Source of the DNA: Imbricaverruca yamaguchii
Lineage: Eukaryota; Arthropoda; Thecostraca; Neoverrucidae
Direction: 5' to 3'
Assembly (NCBI GenBank): GCA_034440575.1
Contig: JAOTOL010001477.1
Coordinates: forward strand, 868,001 to 932,000
Length of the DNA stretch: 64,000 nt
Position numbers and translations under genes: made by a program. The notes under the pieces were generated by a model that saw only the letters and a program-made list of their open reading frames with translations, made no database searches and was not told the DNA's origin. Below, piece by piece: positions 11,201 to 23,200 of this stretch; positions within the stretch are counted from its first letter, which is position 1; each line of letters begins with the position of its first letter.

Positions 11201-14145
11201 CGTCACACCGGCGCCGATGTTGTGCCACACCTGGTCACAGACAAGTACCGACGTTGTGCCACACCTGGTCACAGACAAGTACCGACTTTGTGCCACACCT
11301 GGTCACAAACAAATACCGATGTTGTGCCACACCTGGTCACAGACAAGTACCGATGTTGTGCCACACCTGGTCACAAACAAGTACCGACTTTGTGCCACAC
11401 CTGGTCACAAACAAGTACCGATGTTGTGCCACACCTGGTCACAAACAAATACCGATGTTGTGCCACACCTGGTCACAGACAAGTACCGATGTTGTGCCAC
11501 ACCTGGTCACAAACAAGTAACGACTTGTGCCACACCTGTAAAAAATACGTTTGCCACACATGGTCACAAACAAGTACCGATGTTGTGCCACACCTAGCCA
11601 CAAACAAGTACCGATGTTGTGCCACACCTGGTCACAAACAAATACCGATGTTGTGCCACATATGGTCACAAACAAGTACCGATGTTGTGCCACACATGGT
11701 CACAAACAAGTACCGATGTTGTGCCACACCTGGTCACAAACAAGTACCAATGTTGTGCCACACCTGGTCACAAACAAGTACCGATGTTGTGCCACACCTA
11801 GCCACAAACAAATATAGATATTGTGCCATACCTGGCCATAAACAAGTACCGATGCCACACACAGCCGCAAACAAGTACCGATATCATGTCACATATGCCC
11901 AGAAGCGCGAATGCTGTCCGACATCTAGTCATAAACAAATACCGATGTTACGTATGCCACACTTGACCAAAAACAAGTACGAATGTTGTGCCACTTCTGG
12001 CCACAAATAAGTAGGGATGTTCAGCCACACCTGCTCACAAACAAGCATGAATTATGTGCCACAACTGCTCTCAAACAAGTGCCACTGTTGTGTGATATGC
12101 CCAGAAACGAGTGTAAATGTCATGTCACATTTGCCCACAAACAAATACCGATGTTGTGTCGGACTTGCCCACAAACTGGCACCGGCGTTGCACCTCAGTC
12201 GTACTAAATACGCCACTCACCACACTGGAAACGTGCCACACCCCCTGGCAGCAAACCGACCTCTATGATAACATATAAGGGCCCCCAAAACACATCAGCT
12301 ACTCTGATAACACACATATATGTGAGCACACGATAAAGTCAATTTGCAAACATCAGCAGCCAAGTGGTATACCAGCGGTCCCAGACGAAGAAACTTGGCA
12401 TGTTCTACGATGCGCTTGGCTGCGCGGTCCATGTAGCGTCGGCATTATCTTACGGCGTACGGTTGCGGGGAATCGAGTAAACTATTCTGCGCATACAAAA
12501 TATGCACACCGATATACCAACCACACATATGCACCATTAATACATTTCAACACCAAGTGTTCGCAAATATGGCTACCTCAGTATATGCAAATTACATCGC
12601 CATAAGTATGGATGCTACTCACAAACGGTTCCAGGACTTGCCTGAGCGGTGGCCCACAACAATAACTCTCAACAGAGCCGACATAAGAGTTCAATGCTGC
12701 AGTAGTTTACTCCATCCCAGCTTCTCAATCCTGATTAATCACAGCCTTCGTGGCAGGATAATTTCGCAGCAGTAAAGAGGACCACGTACCCGCCACGCGG
12801 CGTTCCAGTTGACCTGCGCGTCCTGCTCCGGCACCAGCGGATCCGTGCCATTAGGACTAGCTTTGCCAGAAGACATGATCTCCTGGAAAGCCTTCAGCGC
12901 TGCCAGTGACACCTGTCGGCAAATAGCTCAGTATCTAGTGGCTGCGATGGCAGTCAGATGTCGCACACACTGCAGCACGTCTCGCGGCTCAGCATGCACA
13001 TCAATGGTACATCAAAGGCACCTTCCACGGAAGTTGCACGCGGTCAATGATCCCATCCTACACTCACTGCACAATGCTTGCAAACTTAGTCCACTCCATA
13101 TTAATTCATTGTTAATTCGCACACAAAAATCAACATCTACGACCGATATGACTTTAAACAGAACGTTGCTCACAGCAACATGCGTATAATTATCTACCAT
13201 TAATATAGTGTGATTATACACAGTGAACATACATATGAACTGCATGCAAGCTACTTTGATAGATGCAACTGCATCTGTAGATTAGCTGCATGCAAGCAAA
13301 TAGATGGACACCATCAACACCACACAAACGCACACACACACACATACACACACCAGAACACCACCACGTTGTCTGTACCTCATCGTTCTCGTTGAGGGCG
13401 GCGTTCTGTATGAACTCCAGCAGCAGCGCCCAGGCGCGCTGGTAGTCAGTCAGCGCCGACAGGACCGCCCTCTTGGAGTGGAACACGCGCGCCACCCCGG
13501 ACAGCGTCAGTACCTGGAGGGAACATCACTTCAGTCAGCTCGACAGTGACACTACTCACTGACTGTATCGTTACATCTTGTTCTTCTACGTCGGGCTGGC
13601 GTCACATCCACGTCGATTTGTCGTACAAGGTAAATAGCTGATAGCTTTCAGCAAATAGCCAACAACAAATAGCCACCGATCATAAGACACAAACCAGCAT
13701 AAGACGCCATTATGTCACTGGGGGAGCGAGGGCAAGAGACAGCGGACTGCAGAATTCTCCTGCTGCAGACACCGGATCGGGTACCAAACAGCGAATGGGA
13801 ATTGGCGAGCCGACCACAACTGCACTCTCTTGACAGCCTGTGAAGGCATCCATTATGCCTCAAACCTAAAGCACTTTGCCAAAGTGTCTTTGCCAAGGTT
13901 CTTACGTATCACAGCCATTCCGTCCAGTATATGCCGCGCACAACCTTTCAGCAGGAGGGACGGCCCACATCAGAGACTGCCAGGCTGTGGGGCATGTGGT
14001 GCAGGTGGTGCATGCCGTCACAAGGTCACCTGGCAGTGGCTGAGAATTACGTGCCCGCTGCGAACCAATATGTATTGTAAGCATGTTGTGGTGTAATTGT
14101 AAGGATGTGTATTGTGTATTGCATCTTATTATAGATTATATACAT

Positions 14146-14214
<69 letters not shown>

Positions 14215-17200
14215 ATATTCTTATATATTATCTGACTATGAAAAGTAGGAAGAAGTAGGAAAATTAGAACCTGAAATGTTGCATTGTGCAGAGAAGCGAT
14301 GTTGAAAGTTGACCGCCAGCGGAAAAGCTGCCGCAAACCTCCTTAGTTAGCTGGTGTGATTTAAGGGCGCGTCGACCATTCCGTTGATCATACCACCTTT
14401 CTTTCAGTACAGATTCAGCACATTTCATGAAGACCATTTGGATAAGAATTGGAGAAAAAAATCAAAATTAAGGGCACATATCTGATTTTGAGTGAGAGAT
14501 GATGTAACAGGGTGAGAAACCAAGCAACAAATCAAAGGTCGTTACGGTTTCAAACGCGTGATGGTCGGGTCGGCAGAGCCGCTCAGATGAAACTTTTTCA
14601 CCACATACCCAGGATTCTTTGACCATATTCACCATATATACGGGAGTCGATTCGTTCGGGCTTGGGGATAGCTAATGATCAGCACATTAGATTAAACAGC
14701 TCCGCAATGAGAACAACACGAACAAAATTACTCAACAGTACCCCCTTTTCATATTGTGACCATAACACAACTTTTGCTCTCCAGTGCATAGTAACAAGGC
14801 GAAATCTGGGCATACCGCCAACTGTTAAAAGCCTCAGGATGCATGGCAGGCGTTGGCGCCAATCCCAGGCAGCACAGGCGTTGTCGTGATGCTGCCTCCA
14901 CAGAACTTCCACATCCATTGAGAACACAACTCGGCCTGTGGCCGGGCAACTCACCTGAGTCTCTGCCCACTGTTTGTGCGCCGTGTTGCGCGAGTGGTGG
15001 ATCAGTATGTTGCCGCCGGTGTCGTCCTTCTCCGTGCTAGCCGAACCCGACATGGTGCGCACCTTGTCCAGCAGCGGGAACAGCACCTGTGCACACCACC
15101 ACACGTCACCAGCCACGGATACAGCACCTGAGTACACCGCCAAACGTCACCAGCAGCGGACACAACAGCCGGAACACCACCTGTGTACACCACCCACCGA
15201 CACAACAGCCGGAACAGCACCTATGTGCACCGCTACACGTCACCAGCCACGGACACAGCAACCGGAACAACACTTGTGTACACCGCTAAACAACAGCCAC
15301 GGACACAGCAGCCCAGAACAGCACCTGAGTACACTGCCACGCATATGGAAGTGGGAACGGTACCTGAGTACACTGCCACACGTCAACAGCAACGGACACA
15401 GCAGCCGAAACAGCACCTGAGTACACCGCCACACGTCAACAGCCACGGATACAGCAGCCGGAACAAAACCTGTGTACACCACCGCACATCACCAGCCACA
15501 CATATGGCAGCAGGGACAGCACCTGAGTACAACGCCACATGTCGCCAGCCACGGACACAACAGCCGGAACAGCCCTGTTTGAGCAAGAACACCGAACACC
15601 CAGTTGGAATAAAACGATAGTGACTCACTTGCAATAATCCACAATTTAACACGTGTCCAATTATAAAGGAAAAAATAACGTGAAAACAATCTGATACAAG
15701 TACAGGCTTCAGGTACAGGATATTCATTAACGTAGCGTGAAAGGCATCGGTGCCGTTCACCCTTAGAGGAGTTGATTAGTCTGACAATAAGGGGGGACGG
15801 ATGAACTGTTACCTCCAGTTAGCACAGGCAGCAGTTCTTGGTTCTTTCTGGAGTTCTTGGATGACATAGATAGTAGTTGGCGGCCATTAGCTAATATATT
15901 GGATCAGGATTGGAAGCACGGCCTTGTCCTATATGTTCGTCATCCTGGACATTATCTCCTTGTGGAAAATATCGACTCATTTGCATTAATGAAGTTGTTT
16001 GAAAATAACTGCAAGCTCACTAGTTTGTTAAGCATGCCTGAAACTGAAGGCAAGGTACATGTAGCTATTTATTCCCAACAGATGAAGAACAAAAATATTT
16101 TCCGACTTGGAATATCCCTAAATTTTCATCTCCAAATCAAAGATTTCAAAATTAAATCAAACCTTGCATGGAACAGTTTGCTGTATTCGGTAAGCATGGC
16201 TACGTTCGCTAGCACACAGGTGACATCCACGCCAGTTACCTGCCACAGGACAGCCTGCCAGGTGGTGTGCTGCAGCAAGGAGCCGTGAGCCGCGATGGTG
16301 GAGAACAGCGTTTGGCCCGCAGACTTCCGCACCGCCGGACGACTATCCACACACAGGTCACCTGTTGACCCAAGGCAGCGGAGGTCAGCATACAGGTCAC
16401 CTCTAAACCAAGACAAATTGAGCGCAACGCACGGGGCCAGTTTATACCAGGGCCAATGGTGGTCGTTCTACCTGTAAAGTGGCTGTCGCTTTGTGCTGAG
16501 AAGGATAAGCTACAATATTATGAAAGCTATAATATGAGGTTCTCTAAAGTGGAAGAGTTACCAAGAGTTACCAAGCACCAAAGTCTACACTGGTGACGCA
16601 AATGCGTCGCGTGCATACCGTACACCTGAACCCCTACAAGTGGAGGTGACCAACCCCAGATCAGACGAGTCCCACATCTGTCGCCTCTGTTCGAGGCGTG
16701 TTCTCAGCCGGAGAGGAACTACTGTTCTCTGAACACCAACAGGGTACATTTACCACCTCTACCGCAGGCACAATGACTCCCTCACCGAGTCTGGCGAACA
16801 AGCACATCCAGAGTCGGTCGAACGGCGGCATGTTCTGCACGCCTGGGAACTCCGGGAACACGCCCGCTTCGGCCGTCAGACAGCTGCGCAGTTTGTCCTG
16901 GCTTTGGAAAAAGTAGTCCGAGATGTTCCACTGAAACATACCCCAGCGTCACGTCATAAGAAGCGACACTAATCAAACATGCAACAAGGATCTCCACCCC
17001 AATCCCTGTATCGTAGGGAAAGGCGGTCACATCGTTTTCTGAAATATAGGAACCAAGAAACCAACGAAAAATAAGAGCGGCCAAGTATGTCCTGGAAAGT
17101 GAAAAAACATGCTTATCAAGTCATGAAATTGCATTGGTACCCCATGCAAAGAAAATTCCAGAAATACGTTGGCCGCCACATTTCGCCGCTTCCAAGGTCA

Positions 17201-20200
17201 CGTAATGTATCTACTTACAACGGCACCAGTCGGATACAGGCGATGTCCAGCGCCGGTTGTATACGGAGATACCTGGTTGCCATGACCTAACAAAAAGGAC
17301 AGTCGTCCACAGCTCAGTGGCGTTGGTCCGTATATCCAGTGACCAGGCCAGCAGCCCAGAGCTCAGTCACATTGGTCTGTATATCCAGTGACCAGGACAG
17401 CCGTCCATAGCACAGTTGGAAAGATAGACTGTTCCTTGATTTTGGCAACCATAACATTATCCTCTAGAAAACACTTCGCATTTTCCCATGCAGTGATTAT
17501 ATGGTGTTGTTTAACAATGAACCGCTCCGTGATAAAGTGCTCAATATTCACTGGAAAGTGCGAACTGAGATTCTGATGTTACATATTTGAAAAATATAAC
17601 TCAACCTTCGGTTCCACTAAATTTTCCCCTCCACATAAAAAAATTACAAGACACAAATCGAAGCCTGCCCTTACGGTCTAGTGACGTTTGTCTGTCTACC
17701 CAGTGGCGAGGATAGGAACCATAGTCCAGTGACGTTGGATATGTTCATTCAGTAGCGAGGACAGGCGACCATAGTCCAGTGACGTTGGATACATGTATCT
17801 TGGATATATGTATCCAGTGACGAGGACAGTCGACCACAGTCCGGTGTCATTGGTATGTTTATCCAGTGACGTAGGTGGTGCGCTTACCATGAGTCCGATG
17901 GCGGTCAGCGAGATGTTGAGCTCCTGGGTTTGCGAGCCGAACTTGGCGACCGTGTCGACGCACGGCGGCAGACAGCTCCAGGGCATCACCGGCAGGAAGT
18001 CGGTCACCACCAGCTGCAGACACTGGAACGCCAGCCGCACCAGCTGCTCCCTATATGGAAACGCGACGTCACACAGCTGGGTGGCTTAGAAGCGTAGTGG
18101 AGAAGTGAGCGAGCAGGTGCGCTTGTCAACAAGATGTTGCGTCAGTTCCAGTCCATTGACGTGTGGGGTGATGGGGGTGGCGTTGGGGGTGGCGGTGGGG
18201 GTGGGGTGGGGGTGGGGGGGGAGGGGAGGGACGTAAGTATGTCAGTCTGTGTCTAGATGTGACGTACGTGTGCCAGTCCATGTTTTGGTGTGACACACGC
18301 GTGTCGGTCTGTGTCGGGATGTGACGCACGTGTGCCGGTCAGTGTCGGGGTTTGACGCACGTGTGCCGGTCAGTGTCGGAGTATGACGTACGTGTGTCGG
18401 TCGGTGTCGGGGTTTGACGCACGTGTGTCGGTCGGTGTCGGGGTTTGACGCACGTGTGTCGGTCGGTGTCGGGGTTTGACGCACGTGTGTCGGTCGGTGT
18501 CGGGGTTTAACGCACGTGTGCCGGTCGGTGTCGGGGTTTGACGCACGTGTGTCGGTCGGTGTCGGGGTTTGACGCACGTGTGCAGGTCAGTGTCGGGGTT
18601 TGACGCACGTGTGCCGGACAGTGTCGGAGTGTGACGTACGTGTGTCGGTCAGTGACGGCTCCAATGATGGTCAGCACCAGCGGCCAGCCGTGCGACAGAC
18701 GCTCGCCACAGCTCTGCACCACCTGCAGCGTACACTCCAACTGGCGCTGGCGCACGTCCGGCTGCGGCACGGCAGACATTTGCTGCAGCGGCGTCAGCAG
18801 CAGCGTCTGCAGCTTCTGCAACGCCACGGTACAACACGTTCGTCACGGCGAATGACTGGTTGGTTGGTTATTAGCGTTTACGACATGTCAACACCTTCTG
18901 TCACATAGCGCCATCAATCTCTCACGCCGATTGGTCGCGAGCGGACAGGTTACAGGTGGAACTTCCCAAACCCACAATGTTTTCGGATGGAAGACGAGCA
19001 CACCACTCCCAGACTATCCATCCCTCCACCACAGCGGTTGAGTGCATTGAACCAGGACATTACAGCAGCCCGCATATCACCAGCGTAACGGGCATGTCGG
19101 TGGCTGCAGAACCACATAAATTGTCACAAGCTAATGAGACATCCTCAATCTAAACAATACCGCTTCACACACACAAGGTCATGAGGATAAGCCATACAGG
19201 GCAGCTGCATTGCTGAATCGTGCATTGCAGCTTTACATTAAAGTTTGTTAACTACGCACCGATCGGGTGTGGAATCTCGCTGGTGAAGACCTGTGGAGGA
19301 AGTCCGAATGCATTCAAGCCGAACTTGATTTAGTGTACTCACATTGGCCTAATTGTTAAGAATGAGTACCATGGGGGATGGAGCCCTGCAATGGACGATA
19401 GCTCCATTCCCGCCACCGATTTCCTTCAAGGTAAAATAACTGATGGCTTGGACCATAACGAACAGCTGCCACCCGCGCACCTGATTATCCTTCAGCGGCG
19501 TGGCGTAGGTATGCTGCAGCGCGGCGCGCGTCACCGTCGTCACCGCCTCGGCCCCCCACTCGCGCATGCGCAGGTGTGGGTGCTGGCAGGCCTCGAGCAG
19601 GTGTGAGGTAAGCGGCCGCCAGAACACCTCGACTCGGTCCAGGTTCACCAGGCCGGTCTCTAGCAGCTTGGCCACGGCGAACAGCGACGGCTCCTGTTGT
19701 GGATACTCACGGCAGTCAGTCAGTCACTACACACAGACATGAACCGGATGCCCTACCGAGGCAGAGTGGTGTAGAGATGTACCCAGTAACGGGAGTCATG
19801 CAGCACTACACATACACACCTGACGCCGTGCTGAGGCAGAGTGGTGTAGAGATGTACCCAGTAACGGGAGTCATACAACACTACACACACACACCTGACG
19901 CCCTGCTGAGGCAGTGATGCAGAGATGTACCCAGTAACGGGAGATAGACAGCACTACACACAGACATACACCGGACGTCCTGTTGAGCAGAGTGGTGCGG
20001 AGAAGCATTCAGTTACATCCAGTTACAGGGAGTCAGACAGTCACTACACACAAACACACACCGGATGCCCTGCTGAGGCAGAGTGGTACAGGGATGTAGC
20101 CAGTCACTGGAGTCAAACATTGCACGCAGGCGCCTTGCTGAGGGCGGTTGATGGTAGGAGCCAGTCGGGCTCTGCCGCCCCAATAGCGACGGTCAATCTT

Positions 20201-23200
20201 CTGTATCATTAGAAATCACGAAGGCCGATTCCGCCGGTGTCTATCAGTTTCGAAAGACAGCCATTATCACCACAGCGGGCTCGGTAGCGTACCGATCACC
20301 CGCTTAACGAGAGAGAATTCCCGCATCAGAAAGACGCTCAGCAGATCGACACTTAGCAGACTGACTCGCAGCAGATTGACCTTCAGCAGACTGACCCGGT
20401 TGGAGAAGGCGAGCTCCATGGACTCGTGGTTGAGCTGGTTGAGAGCGTCGATCAGATGATGCAGCGCCACGTCGTCCAGGTAGCGGCTCGACTCGAATAG
20501 GCGCGACAGCATGGCCGACAGCACGGGCAGGTCGGCCAGCACGGCCGTGGTCAGCACGGCCGCGTCTGTGGTGGCGCTGCCCGGCGGAGAGCCGGCAGCG
20601 GGGCGGGCCTTCAGCGAGCCGCCGGACGCCGGCTTCAGACCCAGGATCCATACCAGGTGCTGCGGCAGACAGACACGGGTCAGTGACACGTGATGTGGCC
20701 GGCATACCTTGGTCAGTGTCAGGTGCTATGGAGGACATGGATCAGGTGTCGGATGCTGGGGTAAGCAGCACGGATCAGGATCAGGTGCTGCGGTGGATAG
20801 ACATGGGTCAGGGTCAGGGTCAGGTACTGCGGCGGGAAGACTTGGGTTGGGATCAGGCGCTGAGGCGGGCAGACATTGATCAGGGTTAAGTACTGTGGCA
20901 GGCAGGAATGGGTCATTGTCATGTGCTACGTTGGGCATCCACGAAAAATAACTAAAATAGTTCCCGAATTGTACATGGTGTAGTGCAGCTATGGGCAGAA
21001 TTCTGGTCTGCAGCAATCGGCAGCAGGGCGCACCGCCAGAAGTAGTCCCATACTCATAGTACAAATACATAATAATATCGTTAGTTATTTGAGTTTAGGG
21101 GCGCGTCGACTACATACAGAATAATATCACTTGCTGTTCAAATGCGTTGTTCAATTAGCTTTACACGCGTGGATATAAGGACCAAAACCCACAGCATTTC
21201 CACCTAGTTATAAAGATACCATCGACCCTGGACAGATAAGCATGTGCACGAGTAGCAGCCGCGGGTGGGACCTGTACATTGGACCCAGGCACAACGTCTC
21301 TGCGCGAGAGAGTAACAGCCGAGGGTGGGGTCCATACACATACAGTCAGCAAATGTGTCGGGTTGCGCTCAGGACGGACTGACAGTGTGTACGGACCTGC
21401 AGTGTGGTGAGCACCAGGTGCCAGGCCGAGCCCAGCACGGCACCGTGACAGTGGGCCAGTGCCAGGATGGCCCGCATACACTGCAGGTTCTTGGCAGTCA
21501 GCATCACGGGGCCCTGGTGAGCCGCTGCAGGCAAAACAGCACGGGTCAGGCAGCGCCCGGTGAATCGCAGAGGTCACACCGGAGGGGGGGGGATGGCCAC
21601 GGATTATAATACAGCAGTGACCTGCTGCAGGGAGAACAAACAGCACAGTTGCCCGGCATACCAGCGAACAAAACAGTGCGAGGTGGTAGGAGCCATCGGA
21701 CGCCAGTGCAGGACGGGACCGGGAGTATTTTTAAAAGTACAGATCGGTACAGATCGATCAGTACAGCACTTGTTGAGCCCAGACGCCCGACGACAGATCA
21801 AACATGTCAGCATAAACCTCCTCACATTAGAACTGCCGCAGGAATTACGATTTAGTCAGTCACACCTGCCACTGAACGACAAGACAGATGAGAGAAATAA
21901 GGTTGCTAGCAATACTCACTAGTGACAGTACGGCAGTGGTGCTGTGGGTCGTGAGGCGGGAGGACAGCGAGACAGTTGGCAACATACTGGTGGGTAGCGA
22001 AGCAGTGGATAGTTGACTCACCAGCGTGTAGTAAGGTGGTAGGCAGTTTCCTCACTGGCGGGAAGTGAGGCGGTGGATAGTTGACTCGCCGGCGGGTAGT
22101 GAGGCGGTGGATAGTTGACTCACCGGCGGCGGCGGGTAGTGAGGCGGTGGGTAGTCAACTCACCGGCGGGTAGTGAGGCAGTGGGCAGCGCAGTGCCTAC
22201 TGCCACCACCTGGTGGCGCGCCAGGCCGTCATGCTGTGGCGGACTGGCCGCCGGTGGCGCGTGCGACGGACTTCGCTGAGGGTTCAGCACGGTCAGAGTG
22301 TAGTGCGGCGGCAGCGACGCCTTGCAGGTGGCCGTGATGAAGGCATCGCGGGGCGTGCTGAGCTGTAGGCGGCCAGCCAGCTGCGCCAGAGTCTGCATCG
22401 CCTTCAGGATGGCTTCAGTGGCCGACTCGTCCGTGCTGTGGACAGTGGGTCAGCTGCCGAGGTGGGCGGAGAAAGTCAGGTTCCTGGGGTGACTGGGCAG
22501 ATCAGGCCGCTGGAGTGGGCAGGACAGATCAGGCTTCAGTGGCCGACTCGTCCGTGCTGTGGACAGTGGGTCAGCTGCCGAGGTGGGCGGAGAAAGTCAG
22601 GTTCCTGGGCTGACTGGGCAGATCAGGCTGCAGAGTTGGCCGGAGTAAGGCAGCCTGCTAGAGTGGGCTGGGTATGTCAGGCTGCTGAGGTGGCAGGGGC
22701 ACGTCAGGTAGGGAGAAGCAGATCAGGCTGCTTAGATGGGCTATGTATGTCTGCTGAGGTGACGGGCAGGTTAGGCTGCTTGGATGGCAGGGACAGATCG
22801 GGCTGTTGAGGTGGTCGGGAAGATCAGGCCACTGAGGTGGGCAGGATAGGGCAGGCTGCTGAGGTGGATGAGTATTTCAGGTGGCTGAGATGGCCAGGGC
22901 AGATGAGATGGTTATTGAGATTCCCAGGCGGATCAGACTGAGATGGTAGGAGCAGGCGAAACTCTTGAAGGGACGTCCAACATGCTATATCCCCACCCAA
23001 ATGTCATCGAGCGCGAAATGTACCATATCCTCACCTGCCTTCAAGCAGGCCAGAGACCCACCATCACTCCTTTCGTAATCGCCGGATCCCCAGCAGCACA
23101 CATAGCCATCACCACTCTTACCTCGCATCCAGCAGGACAGAGAGAGCTGCTAGCAGTCCGCACCAGCTAGAGTTGATGAGCTGACAGCTGAGCTCACGGC

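Noticed and set aside
11222..12010. 262-codon ORF with repeated CHTWSQT-like peptides
   Set aside because: Antisense reading of the 34-nt acceptor array.
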